From NCBI GenBank assembly GCA_028871475.1, contig JAGWMZ010000023.1, positions 1-64,000 of the forward strand: a stretch of DNA of 64,000 bases, written 5' to 3'. Position 1 is the first letter of the stretch. Every line of letters begins with the position of its first letter. Source of the DNA: Sphingomonadales bacterium (GTDB taxonomy: Bacteria > Pseudomonadota > Alphaproteobacteria > Sphingomonadales > Sphingomonadaceae). Both the position numbers and the translations under genes were made by a program. The notes beneath the pieces are model-generated. The model made no database searches. It was not told the origin of the DNA and saw nothing but the letters and a program-made list of their open reading frames with translations. Of the stretch, positions 1 to 9,242 are shown piece after piece.

Positions 1-45
1 GCTAATCCGCTCCCACTGCTCGTCGCTCAATCCGTGTCGATCCAA
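1..45 (-). CDS. IS5-type transposase, N-terminal 15 residues only (runs off the window)
   Basis: Reading leftward from a TTG codon at 45-43, preceded by an AAGGGAG ribosome binding site, the frame gives LDRHGLSDEQWERIS. The L-S-D-E-Q-W-E-R-I pattern is the usual N-terminus of IS5-family (IS427-like) transposases. The rest lies outside the window, so completeness cannot be judged. The inverted repeat just upstream (118-193) fits an insertion-sequence end. Confidence 0.6.
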   Translation of the reverse strand, partial: MDRHGLSDEQWERIS

Positions 46-117
46 TCTGGCGCTCCCTTCGCCAGTCTTGAATCCGATCCTGCCGAAAAAGGGAATCCCC
101 TAAATGTCCACAGGCCT

Positions 118-193
118 TAGTGGTCCGAAAAGATTCTGACATTCGAACGCGCCCTTTCGTCACACGGTATCGAATGTCAGAATCAGACCACTA
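118..193. repeat. Inverted repeat next to the IS5-type transposase start
   Basis: Left arm 118-146 and right arm 170-193 are inverted copies sharing TAGTGGTC and GATTCTGACATTCGA; the left arm has about five extra bases (CGAAA) between the two blocks. Spacer about 23 bases. It may be the terminal or subterminal repeat of the insertion sequence whose transposase starts at 45, but the exact element boundary cannot be fixed from one end. Confidence 0.55.
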
Positions 194-311
194 GCGGCAG
201 TGCCGCCCGATCCGACAGGCGGGAACGCCCTGCGCTCTCCGCCTGATTGGAACAATGTCGCCGCGATACAGGTTCCGTTCAGTGGCGTTGTAGGCTGATG
301 GCGGCGTGCTG

Positions 312-1085
312 ATGTCGGAGTTTCCCAAGCTGATCGGGCATGATGGCCTTGCCATGGCGGACAAGCGGCCTTCCCGCGTGGGGGCCGCCTGCCTTTCGGC
401 GGGGCTGGAGATCGGCGTCGCGCTGCTCTTGTGGCTGGGGCTGGCCCCGCCGCAGGGTCTGCGCGAGGCTTTGCGCAGCAGCCTGACCGCCATAACGCTG
501 GCCCCGCCGCCGCCGCCACCCGCACCGGTCATCCCGCCGCCCCGCCACATGCATCACCGGCCTGCCGGGCGTGCGTCACCGGCCAATCTGCGCGCACGGG
601 CCGCGCCGGTTTTCGCGGAAAGGCAGGTGCTGATACCCCCGGCCCCCATGCCCGTTGCCGCCAAACCCGCCACGGGCGCTCAGGCCCAAAGCGGCGCCGC
701 GCCGGTTCCTGGCCCCGGGACAGGGGCCGGGGGGCAGGGCCATGGCACGGGTTCGGGCGCCAGCGGAAATGGCGACGGCGATGGCGGCAGCGACCCGGAC
801 TGGGTGGGCGGACGGATCAAGCCATCGGACTATCCGCTGGCGGCGCGCGAGGCGCAGGCGCAAGGCACGACATCGGTAACCATCTCGGTGAGTGCGCAGG
901 GGCGGCCGAGTGCATGCCGCCTCACCCATTCCAGCCATAGCCGCGATCTGGATGCGGCGACCTGCGATCTGGTGATGCGGCGCTTCCGCTTCCGCCCGGC
1001 GCGCGATTCGGCCGGCCATGCCGTGGCCGGCGAGGTCGATTACGATCAGGAATGGACCCTGGGGATCCAGACCGACGCGCCCTAG
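312..1085 (+). CDS. TonB-like energy transducer protein
   Basis: A 257-residue protein with TonB architecture: a short cytoplasmic N-terminus, one membrane segment (about residues 30-48), a proline-rich stretch (PPPPPPAPVIPPP), a long Gly/Ser/Asp-rich spacer, and a C-terminal TonB-like domain (about 165-257) ending near VDYDQEWTL. TonB proteins couple the inner-membrane proton gradient to outer-membrane receptors, and five receptor genes or receptor-linked units occur in this window. ATG at 312 was chosen over GTG at 306 because a GGCGG lies seven bases upstream. No exbB/exbD neighbours are visible. The glycine-rich spacer in place of the usual EPxP/KPxP repeats is unusual; a TonB-domain protein with another partner is the alternative. 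Confidence 0.75.
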   Translation: MSEFPKLIGHDGLAMADKRPSRVGAACLSAGLEIGVALLLWLGLAPPQGLREALRSSLTAITLAPPPPPPAPVIPPPRHMHHRPAGRASPANLRARAAPVFAERQVLIPPAPMPVAAKPATGAQAQSGAAPVPGPGTGAGGQGHGTGSGASGNGDGDGGSDPDWVGGRIKPSDYPLAAREAQAQGTTSVTISVSAQGRPSACRLTHSSHSRDLDAATCDLVMRRFRFRPARDSAGHAVAGEVDYDQEWTLGIQTDAP

Positions 1086-1188
1086 GGGCGGAGGGCGATG
1101 TCTGGGGCTGGCTCGCTTCTGTTCAGGATCGCGGAGCTAAGGATGCTGCGCGCGGTTTGCCGCCAGACCATCAATTCATGAGGATCAC

Positions 1189-1923
1189 ATGCCGACTGTC
1201 AAATATCGCCTGCATGGTCATCGGTCGCCACCTCGGCCCGTCAAGATCAACGTTCCGGGCTGGGCAGGGGCAAAGGAGCCGCGCACGGACGGCAGCCATG
1301 AGCAGCCATGGCACTGCATTCCCTTTTCGGAAAGCGCGCGATACGGCGTGGAACTGCTCTACCCGTTCGATGACGAACTGCGCGTGACATCGGTCGATGG
1401 CCGGGTCCGTCTTGATGCCGATTGGGGCGCCCCGCCCGAGCCGGACATGATGTGGCCTCCCTTTCGCGCCTTTGGCGAGGATTTCTACTCCTATCAGATC
1501 TCGCTTGATCTGGAGGTTCCGCCCGGCTGGGCGATAAGGACCGAACCACATCCCCGCTATTTCACCGATGCCTCCAACACCACCCCGCTGGCGGTGCCTG
1601 CGCTGATTCGCAGTGACTGGTGGCCCATGATGTTCTTTTGCATTTTCAAGGCCCCGCCGCCCGGGTTAACCCATGTTTTCCGCAAGGACGAAGGTTTTAT
1701 CAGCCTTATCGTCCTGCCGGCCGAACCGGATCTGGAACTGGTCGAGATGACGCCAGAGGAGGCCGCGCAGCGCGAAATGCGCTCACGCAGGCTGGCGGCG
1801 AGCCGGGACAGGCTGGCGGAGGGAACGCGCTGGCTGTCATCCACCAACACGGTCTTTGATGGCACCTACCGCAACATGGCAAGGGCGGTGCGTGGTTGGA
1901 AAAAGCAGCAGGATGAGGGGTGA
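1189..1923 (+). CDS. Hypothetical protein, DUF6065-like
   Basis: A 244-residue soluble protein without signal peptide or membrane segment. The central part (a PPGWAIRTEP stretch, then SDWWPMMFFCIFKAP, then a segment resembling FISLIVLP) resembles the DUF6065 family, where a WxP-F motif follows a 'PGWA' motif; the match is from memory of the family and should be regarded as tentative. The C-terminus (about 180-244) is charged and probably helical. It stands alone between the TonB-like gene and the histidine-rich gene on the same strand, with gaps of about 100 and 190 bases. Function unknown. Confidence 0.6.
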   Translation: MPTVKYRLHGHRSPPRPVKINVPGWAGAKEPRTDGSHEQPWHCIPFSESARYGVELLYPFDDELRVTSVDGRVRLDADWGAPPEPDMMWPPFRAFGEDFYSYQISLDLEVPPGWAIRTEPHPRYFTDASNTTPLAVPALIRSDWWPMMFFCIFKAPPPGLTHVFRKDEGFISLIVLPAEPDLELVEMTPEEAAQREMRSRRLAASRDRLAEGTRWLSSTNTVFDGTYRNMARAVRGWKKQQDEG

Positions 1924-2112
1924 AGGATGCTGTCGGCCGCGTGTCTTCCTGCCCTGACCGGGGCGTATATCGGGCGCGGCGCAGGCCCGATCAAAGCTGA
2001 ACCTCAGTTGCATGAGGCATTCAGTCGAGCGGCATCGGTGTTGCCGTAACATGGCCGGGACCTGCTGAATGGTGCGTTCGGCAGTGTGACGAAAAGTGTT
2101 GAGGAGAAGGTC

Positions 2113-2502
2113 ATGGACCGCAAAACTGCCATGCTTGCCAGCGCCGCCATATCGGCGCTTCTGGGTGGAGCATCATTCGTTTCGCCCGCTGTTGCCGATC
2201 CCATACCGCCGGCTGCCAGTTACGCAGATCTTCTTGCGCCCGTGCCTGACGCGCAGGATCGGCTGATGCAGGCCGACGCTGCGGCGCGCAATGCCCCCGC
2301 CCGGCTGATGGAAGCGCAATATTGGGGCTATGGTGATCGTTACGAGCACCATCACCACCACCACCACCACCACGATCCTCGCTGGTATTACAACAACGGC
2401 TATTATTGGGATGGGTATGGCTGGGTGCCGCGCCCGGTTTACCACCATCACCACCATCACCACCACCATCACCATCACCATCATCACGATCGTTACTGGT
2501 AA
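2113..2502 (+). CDS. Exported histidine-rich protein
   Basis: A 129-residue protein with a clear Sec signal peptide (positive start MDRK, hydrophobic core, cleavage near AVA-DP at about residue 29). The mature part has a run of nine histidines, a YYNNGYYWDGYGWVPRP linker, and a second run of fifteen histidines just before the C-terminal DRYW. The ATG at 2113 has a GAGGAG site seven bases upstream, so it is preferred over the in-frame GTG at 2086. His-runs in periplasmic proteins suggest metal (Ni, Zn, Cu, Co) binding or buffering; no transporter or metal regulator is adjacent, so the role is inferred. The runs mix CAC and CAT codons, so this is a selected protein feature rather than simple slippage of one codon. 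Confidence 0.8.
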   Translation: MDRKTAMLASAAISALLGGASFVSPAVADPIPPAASYADLLAPVPDAQDRLMQADAAARNAPARLMEAQYWGYGDRYEHHHHHHHHHDPRWYYNNGYYWDGYGWVPRPVYHHHHHHHHHHHHHHHDRYW

Positions 2503-3029
2503 GTCGCCTCTCGCGGCGGCGTTGCGCGTGCAAAGGGGAAGGGTCGCGACACGGGCTTCTTTCACTCGCGTGGAGCGCTGCCGCTCTGCCGGGCCCCGGC
2601 CACGCGGTCAGGTGATGCGCGCGACGTTGCCATGTGGGCCCGGCGTATGTCGGCCATCAAATGACAAAGAGGCAGGCCACGGCCGCGAGGAGGGTGGTTG
2701 ACCGGACGTAGCCTGCCAGTTCTTGGTCACACCTAAGGCCTGATCGAGAGCTTGCCTTTAGGTCCCATCAGATTAGCCGAATGGGTGCGATGGGCAATTG
2801 CCCAATGGGGAAGGCGCGGGCGCCTTGCATCCGCCAGATGCGCGGTGGCCAACCCGGATCGGGCACCTCATGATGCCCCGGCAAGGGGAAAGGTGACAAG
2901 GCAGTGGACCCGAATGGCTCCTTTAAGGAGACCATTGGTCTGAGCTGTCCGTCCTTCATTCCGATACATGACACGGGCAGGTTTTGATGTCATGCGGCTT
3001 CTGCTCAAGCTGCGCGAGGCTGTCCCGGA
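2503..3029. other. Gene-free stretch with several small inverted repeats
   Basis: No open frame here has a convincing start or protein-like composition. It holds an imperfect hairpin at 2732-2762 (CCTAAGGC paired with GCCTTTAGG), a perfect 14-base palindrome TGGGCAATTGCCCA at 2791-2804, and an inverted repeat at 2913-2936 (AATGGCTCCTT facing AAGGAGACCATT). None has a T-run, so they are not ordinary terminators. Confidence 0.5.
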
Positions 3030-3542
3030 TCAGGCGGAATGGGCCTTGAGCATGGAAGAGTGGAAGGCCATGTCGAGAATGCCGGCTAGTTGGACATTGG
3101 CGATCCAGCGGCTGGCCATTCTGAGTGGAACCCATTGCATGGTACGCCATCCGCTTTCGGGAAATTCCTCAAGTGTGCGGGAGACGGATAGAAGATGGAC
3201 GGCGACCCGATAATTCGTGTCACTGTCCGGCTTGCGGTAGCGGAAAGTGTCGAGCACCGCCTCTTCGACTTCTCCCACAACGCCGACCTCTTCATAGGCC
3301 TCGCGCAAAGCTGTCTGGTACGAGGTTTCCCCGGGTTCGACATGGCCCTTGGGCAGTCCCCACTCACCGCTGCCCCGGCTGGCGATCAGCAACACTTCAA
3401 ACCCGCTCTTGCACGCCGCCTCGCGCAGGCAGATAGCGGCGGCCTGACGGACGAAGGCCGCCACCGCCGGGCTGACGGTCTGCCCGACACTATCAAGTTT
3501 GGGTCGACCGGTTCCTGGAATGACAGTCGATATGTCGGGCAT
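3030..3542 (-). CDS. NUDIX hydrolase
   Basis: A 170-residue protein with a complete Nudix box at G66-V88 (GX5EX7REUXEEXGU, here GHVEPGE...REAYEEVGV), which binds Mg2+ and cleaves nucleoside or inositol diphosphate linkages. The segment before the box (LLIASRGSGEWGLPKG) is typical of the diphosphoinositol-polyphosphate phosphohydrolase / Ap4A-type branch, so the substrate may be a dinucleoside polyphosphate, but it cannot be read from sequence. The start has an AAGGGG site eight bases upstream. It is monocistronic as far as can be seen. Confidence 0.85.
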   Translation of the reverse strand: MPDISTVIPGTGRPKLDSVGQTVSPAVAAFVRQAAAICLREAACKSGFEVLLIASRGSGEWGLPKGHVEPGETSYQTALREAYEEVGVVGEVEEAVLDTFRYRKPDSDTNYRVAVHLLSVSRTLEEFPESGWRTMQWVPLRMASRWIANVQLAGILDMAFHSSMLKAHSA

Positions 3543-3710
3543 GGCAATTCCCCTTCAGGTCCTGGCACCGGCGAAAGCGAATCTGCGACGATCTGGTCTT
3601 CTCTGTTACCAATTGATGCGACATGGCGCCATTGACCGCGCGCAAAATTCGCCGTTGGGCGGCAAGTTGTGGCGCAGGAGGCCGGGCTCAGACAGCCAAG
3701 GTGAAAAGGT

Positions 3711-3896
3711 TCAGGCTGGAGTATGGAGCCCCGTCGTCTGGGCCAGCCAGGCGAGCACGATGATGATCAAAAGCCAGATCAGCGCCAGCTTTATCCGCTT
3801 GCCATGCTCCATCGCCCGAAAGCCCGAGCCACTGGTGACAACAATCAGCGCGCCGACGACGCCGATGACCGATGCGATCATGCCTGACTGGCTCAT
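3711..3896 (-). CDS. Small two-helix membrane protein
   Basis: A 61-residue frame starting MSQSGM with two hydrophobic segments (about 6-20 and 37-52) separated by a short charged loop (EHGKRIK). It follows the RMD1/DUF155 gene by about 60 bases on the same strand and may be cotranscribed. The start is chosen because translation further upstream would run into non-hydrophobic sequence overlapping the neighbour. No family recognised; short length keeps confidence moderate. Confidence 0.45.
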   Translation of the reverse strand: MSQSGMIASVIGVVGALIVVTSGSGFRAMEHGKRIKLALIWLLIIIVLAWLAQTTGLHTPA

Positions 3897-3955
3897 GAGA
3901 CTTTGTCGCCCGTTTTCTTGCGTCCGGCTTCCATGCAAACCGCTCCCAAAGCACC

Positions 3956-4804
3956 CTATCGCCAATGCATGTTGATCAGGGCGAGCAGGATTTCAAACGC
4001 AATCAGCACGATGATCGCCAGCTCCAGCCTGAAGGCCCGCTTATCCTGGATGATGTCGAGCAGCACCTCGGCAAAATCGCCCAGTGCCACGAATTTGCGT
4101 TCCAGCACCTCGGCCCGGTCGTCCAGCTCGTACTCGGCCTCGAGCCTGGCATAAAGCCGGTCCAGCTCGGGATTGTCCCAGAGCACATCGGGCCGCTCGT
4201 CGGCCTGCACCCTGGCCATCACACGGTGGCGGGCGGCCAGCACCTGGCCCACCAGCCGCATCGCCTGACGGATCGGGAAGCGGGTGCGGCCGGTCTGCCG
4301 CAACCCTTCCACCAGCGGGGCGATATGGTCGAAGGCCTGCGATACCAACTCTTCGTCGCGGGACATGACGACGCTGCGCGCCAGCACAATGGCCACCAGC
4401 GTCAGGCGCGCCTCGTCGTTGTCGGCCAGCAGGATTTGTCCATTGTCGCCGATTTTGTCCGTGCCTTGCCGGGAGAGGCGTATCTCGGCGCTGTCCACCT
4501 CAATGGTCTGCTCCGCATCGCGCAACCAGGGAGCGAGCGCAATGTCGATGGCCTGTGTCGACCCGTCTCGTGCCATGATGCTGACCACTGCGCCATAGCG
4601 GAATATGAAGGTTTGCCCGGCCTCGGCCATGCCGGGCAAGGGGGCCTCCTCCTCGACCAGCGATCTCGTGTCGATCCGTCCGGCCAGCGATCTTGCGCGT
4701 ACAATAAGATCAGGGCCATTGGGCGGCGTTCCCAGTATGACGAGATCGGGGTGGCCGACATAGCTTGCCGAGGCTTGCCGTAATCCTACTGAGCTGGCGA
4801 TCAT
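3956..4804 (-). CDS. RMD1 family protein (DUF155)
   Basis: A 282-residue protein of the RMD1/DUF155 (COG1723) family. Typical features are the early SLAGRIDTRSL segment, the central FIFRYGAVVSI strand, the helical region with RLVGQVLAARHRV, and a C-terminal membrane anchor after LELAIIVLIAFEILL followed by only a few residues. Yeast members are mitochondrial (Rmd1, Rmd8, Rrg8); bacterial function is not established. The ATG at 4804 lacks a strong ribosome binding site, so the N-terminus is uncertain; a further in-frame start lies upstream at 4945 but its extra residues do not look conserved. Confidence 0.8.
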   Translation of the reverse strand: MIASSVGLRQASASYVGHPDLVILGTPPNGPDLIVRARSLAGRIDTRSLVEEEAPLPGMAEAGQTFIFRYGAVVSIMARDGSTQAIDIALAPWLRDAEQTIEVDSAEIRLSRQGTDKIGDNGQILLADNDEARLTLVAIVLARSVVMSRDEELVSQAFDHIAPLVEGLRQTGRTRFPIRQAMRLVGQVLAARHRVMARVQADERPDVLWDNPELDRLYARLEAEYELDDRAEVLERKFVALGDFAEVLLDIIQDKRAFRLELAIIVLIAFEILLALINMHWR

Positions 4805-4966
4805 GACGCGGTGTCCCGATAAAACTGGGAATGTGTGAAAATTGCTTCGGCACGATTTAGCATTGATCTTTGGCCGACCAGTGGAAAACGGCCCGAAACC
4901 GACCAGGGTCGACCAAGCCTTCCATACCGGGCAGACTGTGTCCATCAGCGATAGGCGCGCGCCGTA

Positions 4967-5587
4967 TCAAGCCTTGCCTGCGCTGCGCCCCTTCTGGCGT
5001 TCCTCGCGGATCATCGTTTCCAATTGATCGAGGCTGGGCGCGCCAAAGGCGCGCTGCGTGCCGACCAGCAGCCCCGGCGTGCCTTCAAAACCCAGCGCGC
5101 GGGCCGCGACATTGCTGCGCGCCATCAGTCGCCCGATCTCCTCGTCATGCGCCGCCAGATCGCGTTGCAGGCGGGCCCAGTCGATGCCCACGCTCTGGGC
5201 GGCCTGACGCAGGCTCTTGTCGTCCAGCTGGCCGGCGAGGCGGAAGATGGCATCGTTGAAGGCTTCGTATTTTCCCTGATACTGGCTGGCGATGGCCAGC
5301 TGGGCCGCATGGGCCGAGGCTTCCCCGAAAATCGGCCAGTCACGATAGACGATGCGCAGCTTGCGATCATGCGCCGCGGCCTGCTGCAGCGTGGCGTGCA
5401 GGCGCAGGCAATAGGGGCAGCGATAGTCGGAAAAGACGATGATGGTGACATCGAAACCGGCAGGAGCCAGCCGGGGCGCGGCCGGTTCGTCGGCGATTTG
5501 GGGCCAGGTGGCCGGGGCGGCCAGCACGGGCGGCGCGAAGAGGGCAAGGCTGGCCAGCATGGCCATCAGAATAAGAGGCAGTCTCAT
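4967..5587 (-). CDS. DsbA-family thiol oxidoreductase, periplasmic
   Basis: A 206-residue exported thioredoxin-fold protein. Signal peptide at residues 1-23 with cleavage near VLA-AP; redox motif C57-P-Y-C60 in the context FSDYRCPYC; cis-proline region near GTPGLLVG (about 178-185); the inserted helical domain lies between. This is the DsbA/ScsC/BdbD-like class (CPYC) that forms or isomerises disulfides in the periplasm. Start taken at ATG 5587, where the signal peptide begins. It is divergent from the NADH dehydrogenase gene with about 200 bases between. Confidence 0.85.
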   Translation of the reverse strand: MRLPLILMAMLASLALFAPPVLAAPATWPQIADEPAAPRLAPAGFDVTIIVFSDYRCPYCLRLHATLQQAAAHDRKLRIVYRDWPIFGEASAHAAQLAIASQYQGKYEAFNDAIFRLAGQLDDKSLRQAAQSVGIDWARLQRDLAAHDEEIGRLMARSNVAARALGFEGTPGLLVGTQRAFGAPSLDQLETMIREERQKGRSAGKA

Positions 5588-5786
5588 GGCAGGGGTTTTG
5601 ACAGGGTTTCGCGGGGAAGGCGATGGTACAATGGCAGGAACGACGATGATTGGCATAATGTTATAAATGTTAGTGCTCATGAACATTCTTCATTGCCTTC
5701 ATGGCCGCTTTCCTTTCAATGTGTTCCATATCGGGGGCGCCGATCAAACGAAGGCCGGATGCCGGGACAATCGGTGATATTTTGAC

Positions 5787-7106
5787 ATGACCAAAGAGCT
5801 CAAGACACAGATCGTCATCGTCGGCGGGGGCGCGGCAGGGCTGGAACTGGCCACCCGGCTGGGCCGCCGTTTCGGCAAGAAACACCACGACATCATTCTG
5901 GTCGAACGCAACCGCACCCATATCTGGAAGCCGCTGCTCCATGAGGTGGCGACGGGCGCGCTGGATGCCAACATCGACGAGGTGGGCTATCGCGCCCATT
6001 GCCATCGCTGGAAATACCGCTTCTTCCATGGCACCTTTGCAGGCGTCGACACACAGCGCCGCGAGGTGCTGATCGCCCCGCTCAAGGATGAAAACGGCGA
6101 GGAGATCATCGGTGCGCATCGCATCCGCTATGATTATCTGGTGCTGGCCTATGGCTCGGTGACCAATGATTTCGGCACGCCCGGCGCCAGGGACAACTGC
6201 ATCTTCCTCGACAGCCGGTTGCAGGCTGACCGTTTTCGCAACCGGCTGCTCAACCATTGCCTGCGCGTGTCACGCGCCATGGCGGTGAACCCGGATGCCG
6301 ACGCGCGGGTCAAGATCGCCATCGTCGGGGCAGGGGCCACCGGCGTCGAACTGGCGGCTGAACTTTACAATGCCGCCGATGCGCTGAGCCATTATGGTCT
6401 GGAAGTCTTTGACCGTGGCCGGCTTGAGGTGACGCTGGTGGAGGCGGGCCCCCGCATCCTGCCCGCTTTGCCTGAAAGGCTCTCTGCCGCCGCGCAGCAT
6501 GAGCTGGAAAAGCTGGGCGTGCGTGTGGTGACGGCCACCGCCGTGACGCAGATCACCCCCGAGGCGATGCTGCTGGCCAATGGCGAGCGGATCGAGGCGG
6601 ACATCAAGGTCTGGGCAGCGGGCGTCAAGGCCACGCCCATTGCCGGTTCGCTGGGCGATCTGGAGCTGAACCGCGCCGGGCAGATCCTCGTCGAACCCAC
6701 GCTGCGCGCCACGCGTGATGAGCGTATCTTTGCCATGGGTGATTGCGCCGCCTGCCTCCTGCCGGGCAGCGAGCGCCCCGTGCCGCCCCGCGCGCAGGCT
6801 GCGCATCAGATGGCCGCGACCGTGTTTCACAATCTGTGCCATGCCATGGCGGGCCAGCCGCTGGTGCCCTTTGTCTATCGCGACAAGGGGTCGCTCGTCT
6901 CGCTCAGCCGCTTTTCCACGGTGGGCAGCCTGATGGGCGCGCTGGTGGGCGGGGCGCTGGCCGTCGAGGGGCGGATCGCGCGTTTCGTCTACACCTCGCT
7001 CTACCGGATGCATCTCATCGCGGTGCATGGCTGGATCAAGGGGTTGGCGCTGATCCTGGTCGGGCGGGTCAATGCCATCGTGCGCCCCCGGCTGAAGCTG
7101 CATTGA
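5787..7106 (+). CDS. ndh: Type II NADH dehydrogenase (NADH:quinone oxidoreductase)
   Basis: A 439-residue NDH-2: FAD-binding GGGAAG near residues 13-18, NAD-binding VGAGATGVELAAEL at about 176-190, a second FAD contact in FAMGDCAA, and a C-terminal amphipathic membrane-binding region (about 390-439). It feeds electrons from NADH to quinone without pumping protons. Length matches the family (about 430-450). The start has only a weak GGTGA-like site. It stands alone, with hutC convergent 24 bases downstream. Confidence 0.9.
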   Translation: MTKELKTQIVIVGGGAAGLELATRLGRRFGKKHHDIILVERNRTHIWKPLLHEVATGALDANIDEVGYRAHCHRWKYRFFHGTFAGVDTQRREVLIAPLKDENGEEIIGAHRIRYDYLVLAYGSVTNDFGTPGARDNCIFLDSRLQADRFRNRLLNHCLRVSRAMAVNPDADARVKIAIVGAGATGVELAAELYNAADALSHYGLEVFDRGRLEVTLVEAGPRILPALPERLSAAAQHELEKLGVRVVTATAVTQITPEAMLLANGERIEADIKVWAAGVKATPIAGSLGDLELNRAGQILVEPTLRATRDERIFAMGDCAACLLPGSERPVPPRAQAAHQMAATVFHNLCHAMAGQPLVPFVYRDKGSLVSLSRFSTVGSLMGALVGGALAVEGRIARFVYTSLYRMHLIAVHGWIKGLALILVGRVNAIVRPRLKLH

Positions 7107-7130
7107 GGGCTGCGCGCCGGTCGGGCCGGC

Positions 7131-7844
7131 CTATCGCCCCGGCGCGGCGGCGCCAAAGCGGGCGACCAGGTCATAGGCATCGCCGAGGAAGAGCTGGCGC
7201 ACAAAGGTGATGGGTTCGGCGCCTCGCCACGTGCGCCGCTCGATGCACAGGCAGGGCGTGCCATCGGCGACATTCATCGCCTCGGCATCCTGCGACCATG
7301 CGCCGACCGCCGAAATGCGCGTTTCCGCCTCGGTCCAGGGCACGTGTTGCAACAGCCAGCTGCCGGGGGGAACCTTTGCGAAATCGGCCTCGACGATGGC
7401 GGGCACGGCCATGGTGCTCACCAGCCGGAACTCGACGCCCAGCGGCGCGCCATCGACCACATGCAGACCGTCGATCTGCAACAGCTGGCCACCGCTGGCC
7501 AGCAAGGTCTCTTCCGCATCACTGTTGGCCGGGCGCAAGCGGCGACGCAGGGGGACAAAGGTATAATCCTGCCCCCGCTCGCGGATTTGCGCGGCGATGT
7601 CGGGCACATCGAGCACCATCGAATGGACCTTGGGGCGCGCCACGAACGTGCCCGCGCGTTTGCGCCGGTCGATCAGCCCGGCCTGCGCCAGCGCGCTCAG
7701 CGCCTTGTTCACCGTCATGCGCGAACAATCATAGGCGACCATCACCTCCTGCTCGGTGGGCAGGCGCGCGCCCGGCGCCAGTTCGCCCGAGAGGATGCGT
7801 GTTTCGAAGTCGAAGCGGATGCGTTCGTGCAGCGGCAGGTTCAC
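7131..7844 (-). CDS. hutC: Histidine utilization repressor HutC (GntR family)
   Basis: A 237-residue HutC-subfamily regulator: N-terminal winged helix (about 1-70, LPLHERIRFDFETRILSGEL... LPTEQEVMVAYDCSRMTVNKALSALAQAGLI) and a UTRA ligand domain (about 85-237). In known systems urocanate releases HutC from hut promoters. The start is a GTG at 7844-7842 overlapping the hutF stop in the sequence GTGA, indicating translational coupling; the upstream in-frame extension lies inside hutF. A GTnTAnAC operator at 9243-9250 sits between the two hut arms, so the repressor probably controls itself and the catabolic genes. Confidence 0.93.
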   Translation of the reverse strand: MNLPLHERIRFDFETRILSGELAPGARLPTEQEVMVAYDCSRMTVNKALSALAQAGLIDRRKRAGTFVARPKVHSMVLDVPDIAAQIRERGQDYTFVPLRRRLRPANSDAEETLLASGGQLLQIDGLHVVDGAPLGVEFRLVSTMAVPAIVEADFAKVPPGSWLLQHVPWTEAETRISAVGAWSQDAEAMNVADGTPCLCIERRTWRGAEPITFVRQLFLGDAYDLVARFGAAAPGR

Positions 7845-9217
7845 GCGAGCAGTCTTTCCAGGGTCTTGACGAAGCGCTCCTGCACGGCGCGGCGGTGGCG
7901 ATGGCGCCCGCTGGTTACCAGCTTTTCGCCTCGGCGCCAGACGCAATCGATGGCGTCGCGCCCACCGGCAAAGACCAGCGCATCAAGCCGCGCATCGCCC
8001 GCGCGCGCCGCCATGGCGGGGTGGGCGGTGTCGAGCGAGACGATGTCGGCGCCATGGCCCACGGCCAGCCCGGCCAGCCCGGCCTGCACGCCGAGCGCCT
8101 GCGCCCCGCCCGCCAAAGCGCCGCGATAGAGCGTCCCGCCGCTTGACTGTCCCGCTCCGCGCGCCATGACATTGCGGGCCCGGCTGACGAGACGCTGGCC
8201 GTATTCGAGCAGACGCAATTCCTCGCTCGCATCAATCAACACGTTGGAATCGCTGCCGATGCCAAAGCGCCCACCGGCATCGAGGAAGGGCGCGGCCGGA
8301 AACACACCGTCGCCCAGATTGGCCTCGGTGATGGGGCAAAGCCCGGCCACGGCGCCGGAACGGGCGAGGGCCAGCGTCTCGCTGCCGGTCATATGGGTGG
8401 CGTGGACGAGGCACCAGCGCTCGTCGACCGGCGCATTGGCGAGCAGCCATTCGACCGGCCGCGCGCCCGACCAGGCGAGGCAATCCTCCACCTCGCGCAT
8501 CTGTTCGGCGATATGGATGTGGATGGGGCGGTTTCCGGCCAGTTGTTCGAGCGCGCGCAGTTCCTCCGGCGTCACCGCGCGCAGCGAATGCGGCGCAAGG
8601 CCAAGCACGGCATCGGGCAGGGCGGAAAGCGCCCTGGCACTTGCGTCAAGCAGGCGGGCAAATCCGTCGATATCGTGGAGAAAGCGTTTTTGCCCGTCGC
8701 CCGGCGGGGTGCCGCCGAAACCGGCATGCGCATAAAACACCGGCAGCAGGGTCAGCGCGATGCCGGTCTCCTGCGCCGCTGCCGCGATCGCTCCAGCCAT
8801 TTCGGCAGGATCGGCATAGGGCTGACCATCGGGCGCATGGTGCAGATAGTGGAATTCGCCCAGCCGTGTGAAGCCGGTTTCCAGCATCTCGACACAGGCC
8901 ATGGCGGTGATGGCCTGCACATCATGCGGCGTCATGGCACGCACGAACCGATACATGATCTCGCGCCAGGTCCAGAAGCTGTCGGCCCCGTCGCCGCGCC
9001 ATTCGGCAAGGCCGGCCATGCCGCGCTGAAAGGCATGGCTGTGCAGATTGGGCAGGCCGGGCAGGGCGCAGCCATGGCGCTCATCGCCGGGCAGCGGCGT
9101 GGCGCCGGTTTCGAGCGTCGCGATGCGGCCATCGTGGAGGGTCAGGCGCAGGTTGCGCGCCCAGCCACCGGGCAGCAGAGCCTCATCGAAAAACAGGCCA
9201 GTGGGCACAGTGTGCAT
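7841..9217 (-). CDS. hutF: Formimidoylglutamate deiminase HutF
   Basis: A 458-residue amidohydrolase-superfamily enzyme that converts N-formimino-L-glutamate to N-formyl-L-glutamate and ammonia. Metal-binding HxH in [15 protein letters not shown], further ligands in HIAEQ and GSDSN, all in expected order. ATG 9217 is supported by GGAGGAA eight bases upstream. With hutG (N-formylglutamate deformylase) in the opposite arm, this is the five-enzyme hut pathway that ends in formate plus glutamate. hutC follows with a four-base overlap. Confidence 0.95.
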   Translation of the reverse strand: MHTVPTGLFFDEALLPGGWARNLRLTLHDGRIATLETGATPLPGDERHGCALPGLPNLHSHAFQRGMAGLAEWRGDGADSFWTWREIMYRFVRAMTPHDVQAITAMACVEMLETGFTRLGEFHYLHHAPDGQPYADPAEMAGAIAAAAQETGIALTLLPVFYAHAGFGGTPPGDGQKRFLHDIDGFARLLDASARALSALPDAVLGLAPHSLRAVTPEELRALEQLAGNRPIHIHIAEQMREVEDCLAWSGARPVEWLLANAPVDERWCLVHATHMTGSETLALARSGAVAGLCPITEANLGDGVFPAAPFLDAGGRFGIGSDSNVLIDASEELRLLEYGQRLVSRARNVMARGAGQSSGGTLYRGALAGGAQALGVQAGLAGLAVGHGADIVSLDTAHPAMAARAGDARLDALVFAGGRDAIDCVWRRGEKLVTSGRHRHRRAVQERFVKTLERLLA

Positions 9218-9242
9218 CGGCAAATTCCTCCAGAGCAATTTT

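Noticed and set aside
2173..2565. Minus-strand frame with long valine/methionine runs
   Set aside because: It is the complement of the histidine codon runs in the real exported protein.
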